64,000 nt of DNA from Haemophilus parainfluenzae. GTDB lineage: Bacteria > Pseudomonadota > Gammaproteobacteria > Enterobacterales > Pasteurellaceae. Shown here in pieces: positions 30,908-41,216 of this stretch (its first letter is position 1; every line of letters starts with the position of its first letter). The translations under genes and the position numbers were made by a program. The stretch spans positions 372,001-436,000 of the forward strand of contig NZ_QEPZ01000001.1 of NCBI RefSeq assembly GCF_003253005.1. The letters run 5' to 3'. Under the pieces are notes generated by a model. It ran no database searches. It had not been told where the DNA came from and saw only the letters and a list, made by a program, of their open reading frames with translations.

Positions 30908-31531
30908 ATGCTCTCACTTACGGCTGAATCTTGTGAATTGTTCAATATTCCTTTCTATCAATTTGCCCAAATGAAAAAATTCTGTCCGGAAGATATTCCG
31001 GCGATTAAAGGTGATTACAAATTACATTGGGATAACTGGAAAGCGATTATTCAAGAAGTGGCGAAGCAACTTGGCATGCCTTTTGCAAAACCGCATATCG
31101 AAAGTTGGACCAATGGCTGGCAGGTTCGAGCACATTTCTTCGCTTATTTTAAATACGAGTTTAATCAAAATTCTGCAGTAATCTTTTCTGTGCTATTAAA
31201 TCGTCGCCGACTAAGAGTATGTTTAGATTGGCATTGCTATCGTGCTGATCGCTCACAAATTAATGTGCAACAATATAATCAGTGGCTTGATCAATTTGAT
31301 TTCAAACAATTTGCTGATTTTGATATTTGGCGAGAAGATGAAAGCGAATATGATGATTTTCGCCAAGTGAAGCGCATTTCTGAAAAAGATCTTCTCTTAC
31401 GCTCAGATGAGGATTTTTGGTGCATAGGGAAAAGCATTGAAAAAGCTGAACTTTATCAAATTGATCCCGTTTCATTTATCACAAAAACCATCCAACAGTT
31501 ACAACTGCTTTACGATCGCTGCCATCAATAA
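30908..31531 (+). CDS. HI_0552 family protein of unknown function
   Basis: 207 residues, no signal peptide or membrane segment. Rich in Trp, Phe and Asp (SWTNGWQVRAHFFAYFKYEF, LDWHCYRADRS), with a predicted alpha/beta fold. It fits the Pasteurellaceae family named after H. influenzae HI_0552, which also sits right after apaH. Ten bases downstream of apaH with SD AAGGAAA, so it is probably co-transcribed. No catalytic motif that I recognise. Confidence 0.75.
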   Translation: MLSLTAESCELFNIPFYQFAQMKKFCPEDIPAIKGDYKLHWDNWKAIIQEVAKQLGMPFAKPHIESWTNGWQVRAHFFAYFKYEFNQNSAVIFSVLLNRRRLRVCLDWHCYRADRSQINVQQYNQWLDQFDFKQFADFDIWREDESEYDDFRQVKRISEKDLLLRSDEDFWCIGKSIEKAELYQIDPVSFITKTIQQLQLLYDRCHQ

Positions 31532-31631
31532 AGTGCGGTCATTTCCATTAAATTTTTTCGTCTTGTTTATTTGTTATGCTATCATTACACTAGTTTAACA
31601 TTTTTAACAATTTTGCTTTTAGGAGTACTTT

Positions 31632-32966
31632 ATGAAAAACGTCGTGATCGTTGGCGGTGGTGCTGGCGGCATTGAATTAGCGACATTTTTAGGAGACAAA
31701 TTAGGTCGCAAAAAACAGGCTAAAGTAACACTTGTGGATCGCAATGCGACCCACTTGTGGAAACCCTTATTACATGAAATTGCCACAGGTGTGATGGATG
31801 ATGGCAGCGATTCTCTGAGTTATCGTGCACACGGTAAAAACCATCATTTTAGCTTTGAGCAAGGTTCAATCACACGTATTAATCGTGAGCAAAAATATGT
31901 TGAACTTGCTCCTGTTTATGGGCAAGAAGGCGATATGCTCGTGGTTGCGCGTCGTATTCCTTATGATTACTTAGTGATTGCGATCGGTAGTAAATCGAAC
32001 GATTTCAATACAAAAGGCGTGGCTGATAACTGTATTTTCTTAGATAGCTCTGATCAAGCACTTCGCTTCCAACAAAGAATGTTGGAATTATTCCTTAAAT
32101 TTTCAGAAAACCGTGTATTAGACGATATTGGTGAAGAAGAATTTAAACAAAAATTGGTCGATGAGAGCAAAGTCAATATTGCGATTGTTGGCGGCGGTGC
32201 AACTGGTGTGGAATTAACCGCAGAGCTTTATCATGCAACTGAAGACTTATCTTCTTATGGTTACGGCAAAATTGATAATTCTTGCTTGCAAGTCACCTTA
32301 GTTGAAGCAGGTCCTCGCTTATTACCGGCTCTACCTGAAAATTTATCTGCAGCGGTATTAGATGAATTGCAAGAAATGGGGGCAAACGTGAAATTAAATA
32401 CGATGATCACAGAAGCCCAACCAAATACACTTATCACCAAAGATGGCGAAGAAATCAAAGCGGATCTTATTGTGTGGGCGGCAGGTGTTCGCACCTCAAC
32501 GGTGACACAGCAATTCGATGGATTAGAGCTTAACCGCATCAATCAGTTAGTGGTAAAAGATACCCTTCAAACTACGGTGGATGACAGTATTTTTGCCATT
32601 GGTGACTGTGCGGCATTAATGCAACCAAACGGTAAATTAGTCCCGCCAAGAGCGCAAGCGGCACACCAAATGGCAAAAGCTTGTGCAAAAAATATCTTTG
32701 CACTTTTTGAGCAAAAAACATTAAAAGCCTTTAAATACAACGACAAAGGAACCTTGGTTTCTCTTTCAAGCTTTACCGCATTGGGTAGCATTTCAAATAA
32801 ATTTGGGAAAAATCCATTAACTGTTCAAGGTAAATTTGCTCAGTTTGCGTATGTATCTTTATATCGTATGCACCAACATGCTTTGCATGGATGTATTAAG
32901 ATTGGCTTGATTATTTTAGTGGATAAACTTAACCACTATTTAAAACCAAGATTGAAATTACATTAA
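31632..32966 (+). CDS. ndh: NADH:quinone oxidoreductase type II
   Basis: Non-proton-pumping NADH dehydrogenase. 444 residues with FAD site VIVGGGAGGIELATFLGD, NADH site IAIVGGGATGVELTAELY near residue 180, FAD motif DSIFAIGDCA near 320, and a C-terminal amphipathic stretch (RMHQHALHGCIKIGLIILVDKLNHYLKPRLK) for membrane attachment. Its own promoter region lies in 31532-31631, with AGGAG eight bases before the ATG. Confidence 0.97.
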   Translation: MKNVVIVGGGAGGIELATFLGDKLGRKKQAKVTLVDRNATHLWKPLLHEIATGVMDDGSDSLSYRAHGKNHHFSFEQGSITRINREQKYVELAPVYGQEGDMLVVARRIPYDYLVIAIGSKSNDFNTKGVADNCIFLDSSDQALRFQQRMLELFLKFSENRVLDDIGEEEFKQKLVDESKVNIAIVGGGATGVELTAELYHATEDLSSYGYGKIDNSCLQVTLVEAGPRLLPALPENLSAAVLDELQEMGANVKLNTMITEAQPNTLITKDGEEIKADLIVWAAGVRTSTVTQQFDGLELNRINQLVVKDTLQTTVDDSIFAIGDCAALMQPNGKLVPPRAQAAHQMAKACAKNIFALFEQKTLKAFKYNDKGTLVSLSSFTALGSISNKFGKNPLTVQGKFAQFAYVSLYRMHQHALHGCIKIGLIILVDKLNHYLKPRLKLH

Positions 32967-32969
32967 TAC

Positions 32970-33006
32970 AAAAAGTGCGGTCAAATCAATTTAACCGCAC
33001 TTTTTT
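32970..33006. terminator. Inverted USS pair between ndh and folD
   Basis: AAAAAGTGCGGTcAAAT and ATTTaACCGCACTTTTTT; bidirectional between convergent genes. Confidence 0.82.
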
Positions 33007-33011
33007 ATTTC

Positions 33012-33869
33012 TTAAACGAGTTGATTGTTATGCTCATAAGCATAAAGTGTATTAAACATCAGCATGGCAACCGTCATTGGCCCTACTCCACCCGGTACTG
33101 GCGTAATATAAGCCGCTTTTTGTATTGCCACATCATATTCCACATCGCCCACTAATTTACCATTGATACGGTTAATGCCCACATCAATGACCGTTGCCCC
33201 TTCTTTGATCCAATCGCCCGGAATAAAATGAGGCTTGCCGACGGCCACCACTAAAACGTCCGCCTGACGAATATGATGCTCTAAATCTTTGGTAAAACGG
33301 TGTGTCACCGTGACAGTAGCGCCTGCCAATAATAATTCAAGCGACATTGGACGACCCACAATATTTGAAGCCCCAACGATCACCGCATGTTTACCGTGTA
33401 AATCAATACCGGTGGTTTCTAATAATTTCATCACGCCATAAGGGGTGCAAGCACGTAAAGTTGGGATACGTTGGCATAAACGCCCCACATTATAAGGGTG
33501 GAAACCATCTACGTCTTTTTCAGGGCTAATATGCTCAATCACTAACGAACTATTAATCTGCTCCGGCAATGGAAGCTGTACCAAAATGCCATCAATAGTT
33601 TCATCTGCATTTAATTGGTCAATCAGTTGTAGTAATTCCGCCTCTGTCGTGGTTTCAGGTAAATCATAGGATTTCGAGACCATTCCAATCTCTTCACAAC
33701 TTTTACGTTTACTGCCTACATAGACTTGAGAAGCAGGATCTGCACCCACTAAAATTACTGCAAGTCCTGGTGCACGTTTACCTTGAGCACGATAATGTTC
33801 AATTTTACTGGCAACATCAGATTTGATTTTTTTTGATAGTTCAGTACCTGAAATAATTTGGGCGGTCAT
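33012..33869 (-). CDS. folD: Methylenetetrahydrofolate dehydrogenase/cyclohydrolase
   Basis: Bifunctional one-carbon enzyme, 285 residues. Seen: the [14 protein letters not shown] segment with the catalytic Lys, [13 protein letters not shown], the NADP site [18 protein letters not shown], and [19 protein letters not shown] near the C-terminus. Single gene. Confidence 0.97.
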   Translation of the reverse strand: MTAQIISGTELSKKIKSDVASKIEHYRAQGKRAPGLAVILVGADPASQVYVGSKRKSCEEIGMVSKSYDLPETTTEAELLQLIDQLNADETIDGILVQLPLPEQINSSLVIEHISPEKDVDGFHPYNVGRLCQRIPTLRACTPYGVMKLLETTGIDLHGKHAVIVGASNIVGRPMSLELLLAGATVTVTHRFTKDLEHHIRQADVLVVAVGKPHFIPGDWIKEGATVIDVGINRINGKLVGDVEYDVAIQKAAYITPVPGGVGPMTVAMLMFNTLYAYEHNNQLV

Positions 33870-34006
33870 GCGTTTTTCCTCAAGGTGGAATTAAGTAAAC
33901 GTTTGCTATTTTAACTGACAACGCCTTATTTTACAAAGACAATAAAAGAGCGGTTGAAAAAACTGGAATAATTTTGAGCAGTTGAAAGGATAATCTAAAA
34001 AATTAA

Positions 34007-34034
34007 TTGACTGAAAAGAAAAGCTCACTATAAT
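34007..34034 (+). promoter_or_regulatory. Promoter of tRNA-Pro/tRNA-Arg
   Basis: TTGACT (34007-34012), 16-base spacer, perfect TATAAT (34029-34034); 13 bases before the mature tRNA-Pro 5' end. Confidence 0.8.
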
Positions 34035-34047
34035 TGTGCTCAATCGT

Positions 34048-34124
34048 CGGCGAGTAGCGCAGCTTGGTAGCGCAACTGGTTTGGGACCAGTGGGTCGTAG
34101 GTTCAAATCCTATCTCGCCGACCA
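34048..34124 (+). tRNA. tRNA-Pro (anticodon TGG)
   Basis: Acceptor arms CGGCGAG/CTCGCCG with ACCA encoded; anticodon loop GTTTGGGAC, so TGG; T-loop GGTTCAAATCC. Length 77. The C1 start is normal for bacterial tRNA-Pro. Confidence 0.98.
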
Positions 34125-34176
34125 CTTCTTTTATATTTCCCTCGAAATTCCATACAAAAGATGTAACCCTTGAAAT

Positions 34177-34253
<77 letters not shown>

Positions 34254-34401
34254 TACCTTATATCAATTTATCTATATTACCTTTTCAACAAAAGTAATAA
34301 CTCAATGCGTATTTTGTACAAAGAAAAATAGCGTAAATTCTAGATCTCAAAACAAATTAGTTTAAAAGATGATTTTAAATTCAGAAAAGAAAATATTTGA
34401 A

Positions 34402-34491
34402 TGGCGGTGAGAGGGGGATTCGAACCCCCGATGCACTTTCGCACATACACGCTTTCCAGGCGTGCTCCTTCAACCACTCGGACATCTCACC
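34402..34491 (-). tRNA. tRNA-Ser (anticodon GGA)
   Basis: Minus-strand GGTGAGATG...CTCACCGCCA with a long variable arm (GTATGTGCGAAAGTGCATC) typical of serine; anticodon loop CTGGAAAGC, so GGA. Length 90 with CCA. Confidence 0.97.
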
Positions 34492-34616
34492 GTTTTGAAG
34501 TGCGTGAAATATAAAGATTTATCTAAGATTAGTCAAGTTTTTTGAGCTAGAACATAAAAAATCCTGTTCCTTTTAGCTAAAATATAAACTTATCTCTTTT
34601 CTATTGTCGTATTTTT

Positions 34617-36359
34617 ATGCAAATCAAATTTCTCTTTTCTAAAAATGTGTTTTTGGCCGTAAAACCATTTAGCGCATTGAAAGAATCTTTCCGTGAAGGT
34701 TACGGAAAACAAAAATTGATTAAAGATATTATTGCGGGGCTTACAGTGGGAGTCATTGCGATTCCCCTCTCCATGGCCTTAGCGATCGCCAGCGGTGTTC
34801 CACCACAACATGGTCTTTATACGGCTATCGTAGCGGGGATTGTGATTGCATTAACTGGTGGATCGCGTTTCAATATTTCAGGACCAACCGCGGCATTTGT
34901 CATGATTTTATATCCCGTTACCCAACAATTTGGGCTCAGTGGGTTGCTCATGGCTACGCTGCTCTCGGGGATTATTTTAGTCATTATGGCGTTGTCTCGA
35001 TTGGGGCGGTTAATTGAGTACATTCCTCTCCCCGTTACACTTGGCTTTACCTGCGGGATTGGCATTACTATCGGTACATTGCAAATCAAAGATTTCTTAG
35101 ATTTAGATATTGCCCAGATGCCACCTCACTATATTGAAAAAGTACAGACTATTTTAACCGCACTTCCGACAATTAGCTGGGCAGATACCGCTGTTGGTGT
35201 TGTCACCTTATTTGTACTCACGCAATGGCACAAACTTCGTTTACCTGTACCAGGTCATTTACCTGCTGTGATTATTGGTACACTCATGGCATTAGCCTTA
35301 GGGCAATTTGGTTTCTCAGTTGAAACCATTGGTACGGCGTTCCACTACACCTTAGCGAATGGCACAACAGGAAATGGCATTCCTAATGTCTTGCCTGAAT
35401 TTGCCTTACCTTGGAATATTCCAAACGCGCAGGGGGAAATCATTAATTGGAATTTTGAACGCATACAGTCTCTCTTACCTGCAGCTTTTTCAATGGCGGT
35501 ATTAGGTGCGATTGAGTCACTACTTTGCGCGGTCATTTTAGATAACATGACTGACACTAAACATCGCTCCAATAATGAACTACTTGCTCAGGGTTTAGGG
35601 AATATTGTGTCGCCATTCTTAGGCGGGATTACTGCAACCGCAGCCATTGCGCGCTCAGCAGCTAATGTGAAATCGGGTGCGGTATCACCAATATCTAGTG
35701 TTGTTCATGCGCTCTTAGTCTTATTCTCACTGTTATTCTTGGCGAATGCCCTGTCTTACTTGCCACTTTCTTCTATGGCCGCATTGTTGTTAATGGTAGC
35801 TTGGCATATGGCAAACGTGCCTGAAATTATTCGGTTGGCGCGTCGCTCTACACAAAATGAAATGGCAGTGTTGTTCACTTGCCTAATTCTCACGGTGTTA
35901 TTCGATATGGTGATTGCCATCTCAGTCGGCGTATTATTGGCGAGTCTCTTATTTATCCGCACCATTGCAGAAATGACAAAAGCCATTGAGCAACCTGCAC
36001 CAGAAGATCTGAATGATGTGTTAGCTTATCGTATTAGTGGTCCATTGTTCTTTGCGGCGGCAGATAAACTTTTTGCGGATTTACACGATAAAACCGTACA
36101 TACGGATTACGAGATTAAACATATCGTATTACAATGCGATGCCGTGACTGTGCTCGATACGGGGGGCATTCATGCACTCACTCACTTTGTACAACATATG
36201 TTGCCACATCAACAAATCTACTTGTGCAATATGCAATTCCAACCCCTTAGAATGTTAGTGAAATCTAACTCTGTGCCTGAATTGCAGAAAATTAATTATG
36301 GTACGGATTTACAAGATGTCTTTAATAAAATTCGTGAGTTTGAACAAGCAAATCCATAA
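34617..36359 (+). CDS. SulP family anion/C4-dicarboxylate transporter, DauA-like
   Basis: 580 residues. SulP/SLC26 transporter with about 12-14 membrane segments; GLTVGVIAIPLSMALAIASGVPPQHGLY near residue 40 is the sulfate-transporter signature and GGSRFNISGPTAAF follows. A C-terminal STAS domain runs about 455-575 (VLQCDAVTVLDTGGIHALTHF). E. coli DauA (YchM) carries succinate at low pH; other SulP proteins carry sulfate or bicarbonate, so the substrate stays open. Single gene with its own terminator. Confidence 0.87.
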   Translation: MQIKFLFSKNVFLAVKPFSALKESFREGYGKQKLIKDIIAGLTVGVIAIPLSMALAIASGVPPQHGLYTAIVAGIVIALTGGSRFNISGPTAAFVMILYPVTQQFGLSGLLMATLLSGIILVIMALSRLGRLIEYIPLPVTLGFTCGIGITIGTLQIKDFLDLDIAQMPPHYIEKVQTILTALPTISWADTAVGVVTLFVLTQWHKLRLPVPGHLPAVIIGTLMALALGQFGFSVETIGTAFHYTLANGTTGNGIPNVLPEFALPWNIPNAQGEIINWNFERIQSLLPAAFSMAVLGAIESLLCAVILDNMTDTKHRSNNELLAQGLGNIVSPFLGGITATAAIARSAANVKSGAVSPISSVVHALLVLFSLLFLANALSYLPLSSMAALLLMVAWHMANVPEIIRLARRSTQNEMAVLFTCLILTVLFDMVIAISVGVLLASLLFIRTIAEMTKAIEQPAPEDLNDVLAYRISGPLFFAAADKLFADLHDKTVHTDYEIKHIVLQCDAVTVLDTGGIHALTHFVQHMLPHQQIYLCNMQFQPLRMLVKSNSVPELQKINYGTDLQDVFNKIREFEQANP

Positions 36360-36364
36360 AACAT

Positions 36365-36396
36365 TAAAAAGCGTGCTAAAATAGGCACGCTTTTTT
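36365..36396 (+). terminator. Terminator of the SulP gene
   Basis: AAAAAGCGTGC / GCACGCTTTTTT hairpin. Confidence 0.88.
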
Positions 36397-36421
36397 ATCA
36401 ATAAAAATAAAGGAATTCAGA

Positions 36422-37138
36422 ATGCGTCCAAATAATCGTGAAAATCATCAATCTCGTCCAATTAAAATCACCCGTAATTATACTAAACATGCTGAAGGCT
36501 CAGTATTAGTTGAATTTGGTGATACCAAAGTATTATGTACGGCGAGTGTTGATGAAAGCGTACCGCGTTTCTTAAAAGGACAAAATCAAGGTTGGGTGAC
36601 GGCAGAATATGGCATGTTGCCACGCTCTACACACAGCCGTATGCAACGTGAGGCTGCAAAAGGCAAACAAGGTGGACGTACTATGGAAATTCAACGCTTA
36701 GTCGCACGTTCATTACGTGCAATGGTTGACTTAGAAGCCCTTGGCGAACGTTCTATTACCTTAGACTGCGATGTGATTCAAGCGGATGGCGGTACAAGAA
36801 CTGCTTCAATCACTGGTGCAGCAGTGGCTTTATGTGATGCTATCAATGGTTTAATCGCTAACGGCACATTAAAAACCAATCCAATCAAAGGTCTGGTTGC
36901 GGCAATTTCAGTCGGAATTGTTGAAGGTGAAGCCGTGTGTGATTTGGAATATGTAGAAGATTCAGCCGCTGAAACAGACATGAACGTTGTGATGATGGAA
37001 GATGGTCGCATGATCGAAGTGCAAGGTACTGCAGAAGGTGAACCATTCAGCCACGAAGAATTACTCACCTTATTAGGCTTAGCAAAACAAGGCTGCGAAC
37101 AAATCTTCGCTGCACAACGTGAAGCATTAGGTTTATAG
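36422..37138 (+). CDS. rph: Ribonuclease PH
   Basis: Phosphorolytic 3'-5' exoribonuclease for tRNA 3' end processing. 238 residues, full length: [35 protein letters not shown], and [18 protein letters not shown] with the phosphate and catalytic residues. Ten bases before pyrE, the same pair as in E. coli, but without the rph frameshift of E. coli K-12. Confidence 0.97.
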   Translation: MRPNNRENHQSRPIKITRNYTKHAEGSVLVEFGDTKVLCTASVDESVPRFLKGQNQGWVTAEYGMLPRSTHSRMQREAAKGKQGGRTMEIQRLVARSLRAMVDLEALGERSITLDCDVIQADGGTRTASITGAAVALCDAINGLIANGTLKTNPIKGLVAAISVGIVEGEAVCDLEYVEDSAAETDMNVVMMEDGRMIEVQGTAEGEPFSHEELLTLLGLAKQGCEQIFAAQREALGL

Positions 37139-37147
37139 GAACAAAAA

Positions 37148-37789
37148 ATGGAAAGCTACAAAATCGAATTTATTAAATTCGCGTTGAGTCGCCAAGTGCT
37201 CAAATTTGGTGAATTTACCCTAAAATCAGGTCGAAAAAGCCCTTATTTTTTCAATGCAGGATTGTTTAGTACTGGCGCAGATCTTGCTCGCTTAGGTGAA
37301 TACTATGCGAAGGCTATTCAATCAAGTGCGGTCGATTTTGATGTCATTTTTGGACCTGCCTATAAAGGCATTCCGATTGCGACGAGCGTTTCCATTGCAC
37401 TATTCAATCAATTTAATCGTGATACACCTGTTTGCTTTAATCGCAAAGAAGCCAAAGATCACGGTGAAGGTGGTAATTTGATCGGTAGTTCATTAACCGG
37501 CAATGTGTTATTAGTTGATGATGTCATCACTGCCGGCACCGCTATTCGTGAATCCATGGCGCTTCTTGAGGCCAATAACGCCAAATTAGCCGCTGTATTT
37601 ATTGCATTAAATCGCAAAGAAAAAGGCAAAGGGGAACTTTCTGCTATTCAAGAAGTGGAACGCGACTATCAGTGCAAAGTGCTTTCCATTATTGATTTTA
37701 ATGATTTAATGCAATTCATTGAAAACGAAGCCGATTATCAGCAATATTTGCCAGCAATGCGTGCTTATCGTGAAAGTTATGGTGTGTAA
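37148..37789 (+). CDS. pyrE: Orotate phosphoribosyltransferase
   Basis: Makes OMP from orotate and PRPP in pyrimidine synthesis. 213 residues, as E. coli. Seen: [27 protein letters not shown], and the PRPP loop [17 protein letters not shown]. Second gene of rph-pyrE. Confidence 0.97.
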   Translation: MESYKIEFIKFALSRQVLKFGEFTLKSGRKSPYFFNAGLFSTGADLARLGEYYAKAIQSSAVDFDVIFGPAYKGIPIATSVSIALFNQFNRDTPVCFNRKEAKDHGEGGNLIGSSLTGNVLLVDDVITAGTAIRESMALLEANNAKLAAVFIALNRKEKGKGELSAIQEVERDYQCKVLSIIDFNDLMQFIENEADYQQYLPAMRAYRESYGV

Positions 37790-37830
37790 TTCATCACTTG
37801 AAAAATAAGAATAAAGCCATATTAATGTAA

Positions 37831-37858
37831 GGGCAGACATTTGCGTCTGCCCATTATT
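37831..37858 (+). terminator. Terminator of rph-pyrE
   Basis: GGGCAGAC / GTCTGCCC with a six-base loop; the following ATTATTG is a weak T-run. Confidence 0.7.
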
Positions 37859-37896
37859 GTCAAAAGACCTTTTTGACCGCACTTTAGGGGAAGAGA

Positions 37897-38760
37897 ATGT
37901 ATTTTTTTGGAAAGATTATCGGCGTTTTTCTCGGTTTTAAATGGGGTGGTTTTTTCGGTGCCATCGCAGGACTCATTTTAGGCTCAATCGCAGATAAAAA
38001 ACTCTATGAGCTTGGTTCGGTTAACTCTAGCTTTTTTAAGAAAAAAACGACCCGACAAGCACTCTTTATGCAAACCACTTTTGCGGTACTTGGACATTTA
38101 AGTAAATCCAAAGGTCGAGTGACAGAAGAAGATATTCAACTGGCGAATCAGTTGATGAACCAGATGCAATTAGATGAGAGTCATCGCAAACTTGCTCAAG
38201 AGGCATTTAGTCGAGGTAAAGCAACAGATTTTCCACTACGTCAGGTGATTCGCGAATTCCGCATTGGATGTGGACAACGTGCTGATTTACTGAGAATGTT
38301 CTTGCACGTACAAGTGCAAGCCGCATTTGCTGATTCTCAATTACATGACTCAGAAAAAGAAGTCCTTTATGTGGTGGCTGAAGAACTTGGTCTTTCCCGT
38401 ATGCAGTTTGAGCAAATGCTGGCAATGGAAATTGCAGCTCGTCAATTTACTCAAGGTGGATTCTATCGCCAATACCAACAAGGCGGTTATCAACAGCAAG
38501 GTGGCTATCAATACCAACAAGGTAGTTACCAACAATCTTCTGGCCCAACATTAAGTGATGCTTATAAAGTATTGGGCGTGAGTGAAAGTGATGATCGTAA
38601 TGCTGTAAAACGTGCATATCGTCGTTTAATGAATGAACATCACCCAGATAAATTAGTCGCTAAAGGCTTACCGCCAGAAATGATGGAAATGGCCAAAGAA
38701 AAAGCGCAACAAATCCAAGCCGCTTACGATTTAATTTGTAAAGTGAAAGGCTGGAAATAG
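37897..38760 (+). CDS. djlA: Co-chaperone DjlA
   Basis: Membrane-anchored DnaK co-chaperone. 287 residues. One N-terminal membrane helix rich in Gly/Phe (about 5-30), a cytoplasmic TerB-like domain (about 55-185), a Gln/Gly/Tyr repeat linker (about 188-215) and a C-terminal J domain (about 220-287) with the HPD motif in NEHHPDK. The stop codon shares its last base with the GTG start of dusC. Confidence 0.95.
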   Translation: MYFFGKIIGVFLGFKWGGFFGAIAGLILGSIADKKLYELGSVNSSFFKKKTTRQALFMQTTFAVLGHLSKSKGRVTEEDIQLANQLMNQMQLDESHRKLAQEAFSRGKATDFPLRQVIREFRIGCGQRADLLRMFLHVQVQAAFADSQLHDSEKEVLYVVAEELGLSRMQFEQMLAMEIAARQFTQGGFYRQYQQGGYQQQGGYQYQQGSYQQSSGPTLSDAYKVLGVSESDDRNAVKRAYRRLMNEHHPDKLVAKGLPPEMMEMAKEKAQQIQAAYDLICKVKGWK

Positions 38761-39692
38761 TGCGTGTTATCCTCGCCCCTATGCAAGGGGTGCTCGATCC
38801 TTTCGTTCGCCAGCTTTTAACCGAAGTGAATGAATACGATCTCTGCATCACCGAATTTGTCCGCGTGGTGGATCAACTCTTACCTGAAAAGGTCTTTTAT
38901 CGTCTTTGCCCTGAACTCAAAAATCAGGGCTTTACACCATCTAAAACACCCGTTCGTGTCCAACTTTTAGGTCAACATCCGAACTGTCTTGCTGAAAATG
39001 CCCATCGCGCCATTGAGCTTGGATCACATGGCATTGATTTAAATTGTGGCTGCCCATCCAAAACTGTTAACGGGAGTAACGGAGGTGCAGCTCTACTCAA
39101 ACAACCTGAATTAATTTATCAAGCGACTCTAGCCTTACGAAAAACTGTACCTTGCCATTTACCTGTCAGTGTAAAAGTGAGGTTGGGTTGGGATTGTACT
39201 TCACAGGCTTTTGAAATTGCCGATGCCGTACAACAAGGTGGTGCGACTGAAATCACTATTCACGGTAGAACCAAAGCCGATGGCTATCGTGCCGATTGCA
39301 TCAATTGGGAAAAAATCGGTGAAGTGAGATCTCGCTTGACGATCCCTGTAATTGCTAATGGTGAAATTTGGCGTTGGGAAGATGGTCAAGCATGTTTGAA
39401 AGCGACAGGTTGCGAGGATCTGATGGTCGGACGTGGTGCATTAAATATCCCGAACCTAAGCCTTGTACTCAAACAAAATTGTGAAAAAATGCCTTGGACG
39501 GATATTCAAAAGATCTTGCAAAAATATGCGGAAATGGAAAACTTCCATGATTCTGGTTTTTATCATGTTGCCCGCATCAAACAATGGCTACGCTATCTCA
39601 ATAAAGAATATCCTGAAGCGAACATCGTTTTTGAGCGAATTAAAACCAGCAAAACAGCAGAAGATCTGAGAGAACGACTCTGTCAGGGCTAA
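38760..39692 (+). CDS. dusC: tRNA-dihydrouridine(16) synthase
   Basis: FMN enzyme that reduces U16 of tRNAs. 310 residues from GTG 38760. [17 protein letters not shown], catalytic Cys in [29 protein letters not shown] and [12 protein letters not shown] are Dus motifs; the GSNGG stretch and overall length fit DusC rather than DusA/B. One-base overlap with djlA. Confidence 0.95.
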   Translation: MRVILAPMQGVLDPFVRQLLTEVNEYDLCITEFVRVVDQLLPEKVFYRLCPELKNQGFTPSKTPVRVQLLGQHPNCLAENAHRAIELGSHGIDLNCGCPSKTVNGSNGGAALLKQPELIYQATLALRKTVPCHLPVSVKVRLGWDCTSQAFEIADAVQQGGATEITIHGRTKADGYRADCINWEKIGEVRSRLTIPVIANGEIWRWEDGQACLKATGCEDLMVGRGALNIPNLSLVLKQNCEKMPWTDIQKILQKYAEMENFHDSGFYHVARIKQWLRYLNKEYPEANIVFERIKTSKTAEDLRERLCQG

Positions 39693-39844
39693 AAAAGTAC
39701 GGTCAGAATAGACGGCTTTTTTTAGTACTCCCCACTCCTACGATGAGTTAAACACTCAAACAGAACTTGACCAAAATCAAAAAGTTATCATACAGAACCA
39801 TTAGAATCGATGAGGCATATACCACAAAAAAGGAGAGGTGCCTT

Positions 39845-40219
39845 ATGAAGGCTCATCTAGAGATTCATTTTGTGCATCAAAGTGAAGATAAATCGTTAGC
39901 CGTAATCGCTGTAATGGTGAATGAAGGTGAAGCTAATCCAGCATTAGCACCAGTCGTTGAGAAAAAACTCACCGTTGGACAAAAAGAAAAATTGGCTCAA
40001 CCGATTAATATTCAAGCGCTAATGCCAAAAGAGATGGCACGCTTCCGCTTAAATGGATCGCTCACTACGCCACCTTGTAGTGAAAACGTGGCTTGGACCA
40101 TTTTTAAATCACCAATTCAAGCAAGTAAAGCACAAATTGCCGCGATAGAAGAAATGGAAGGGAAAAATAACCGCCCAACGCAACCATTAAATCACCGTGA
40201 TGTGGAAGTTGAACAATAA
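39845..40219 (+). pseudogene. Truncated alpha-carbonic anhydrase remnant
   Basis: Frame 39767-40219 matches only the C-terminal part of periplasmic alpha-carbonic anhydrases. From ATG 39845 (preceded by GGAG nine bases upstream) it gives 124 residues: LEIHFVHQ with the third zinc His, FRLNGSLTTPPCSENVAW around the Thr-Thr-Pro substrate site, and NNRPTQPLNHR at the end. The signal peptide and the HFH segment carrying the first two zinc ligands, about 110 residues, are absent, and the DNA upstream shows no trace of them. Probably non-functional, or a different short protein; it still has a start signal and a terminator. Confidence 0.78.
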
Positions 40220-40221
40220 AT

Positions 40222-40255
40222 AAAAAATGCGTGGATAGTTTCCACGCATTTTTTA
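40222..40255. terminator. Bidirectional terminator between the carbonic anhydrase remnant and dapF
   Basis: AAAAAATGCGTGGA / TCCACGCATTTTTT with a five-base loop. Confidence 0.88.
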
Positions 40256-40270
40256 TTCGATTAGAAAAGA

Positions 40271-41095
40271 TTAAAGGTGAATGTTGCCATCATAGATATG
40301 AGTGGCATCGCCTGTCATATAAAGCGGTGAGCCTACGCCTTCCCACTCAATAAGCAAGCTACCACCAGGTAGATCAACCTTCACTTTGTTATCAAGTAGA
40401 CCTTGCATAATTCCTACCGCCGCTGCAGCACAAGCGCCACTGCCACAAGCTTGCGTTTCACCTGCACCACGTTCATATACACGCAACCTAATGTGGTTAC
40501 GATTGACGACTTGCATAAATCCAGCGTTTACTCTTTCTGGAAAACGTTCATGACTTTCTAAGAGTGGCCCTAACTCTGCTACATTGGCCGTTTCAACATT
40601 GTCCACTTGAACAACGCAATGTGGATTGCCCATTGATACGGCACCACAAAGCACCGTTTGAACATCGGTACGTAAAATATAGTTTTTTTCAAATTTGTTG
40701 GCAGTAAAAGGAATTTTATTGGGTTCCCAAATCGGCTCGCCCATATTGACGCGAATTTGCCCATCTTCTTTTACCGTTAAAACCATTTTTCCTTTTTGTG
40801 TGCTTACTGCAATATCCTTTTTATTGGTCAGCCCTTTTAAGGTAACAAAACGTGCAAAACATCTTGCCCCATTTCCACATTGCGACACTTCACTGCCATC
40901 TGCATTGAAAATACGATAATGGAAATCTAAATCTGGATCATAAGGTGGCTCAACAATTAAAAGCTGATCAAAACCAATCCCACGATGACGATCGGCTAAG
41001 CGTTTAATGGTTTCAGGGGTAAAATAGGCATTTTGCGTTATAGCATCAACAACGACAAAGTCATTGCCAAGGCCATGCATTTTGGAAAACTGCAT
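40271..41095 (-). CDS. dapF: Diaminopimelate epimerase
   Basis: Cofactor-free racemase converting LL- to meso-diaminopimelate for lysine and peptidoglycan. 274 residues from ATG 41095, the family start [17 protein letters not shown], with GGAAAC before it; the upstream in-frame start adds 20 unlike residues. The two catalytic cysteines lie in QCGNGARC and [10 protein letters not shown]. Pairs in pathway with dapA at 51.7 kb. Confidence 0.96.
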   Translation of the reverse strand: MQFSKMHGLGNDFVVVDAITQNAYFTPETIKRLADRHRGIGFDQLLIVEPPYDPDLDFHYRIFNADGSEVSQCGNGARCFARFVTLKGLTNKKDIAVSTQKGKMVLTVKEDGQIRVNMGEPIWEPNKIPFTANKFEKNYILRTDVQTVLCGAVSMGNPHCVVQVDNVETANVAELGPLLESHERFPERVNAGFMQVVNRNHIRLRVYERGAGETQACGSGACAAAAVGIMQGLLDNKVKVDLPGGSLLIEWEGVGSPLYMTGDATHIYDGNIHL

Positions 41096-41169
41096 GTTTC
41101 CTTCCTTGATTTGAAAATTTTTTGGCATTATAGAGAGCAATAAGCCGAATGGCAAATAGCCTGAATAGA

Positions 41170-41213
41170 CAAAGTGCGGTCAAAAAACACTTTATTTTCT
41201 CACCGCACTTTCA
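41170..41213 (-). terminator. USS-derived terminator after lexA
   Basis: AAAGTGCGGT (41171-41180) and ACCGCACTTT (41203-41212) about 22 bases apart form a hairpin right after the lexA stop. Confidence 0.65.
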
Positions 41214-41216
41214 TCA

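Noticed and set aside
33906..34106. 66-codon minus-strand open frame
   Set aside because: It runs through the tRNA-Pro gene on the other strand, has no convincing SD and its protein is not family-like.
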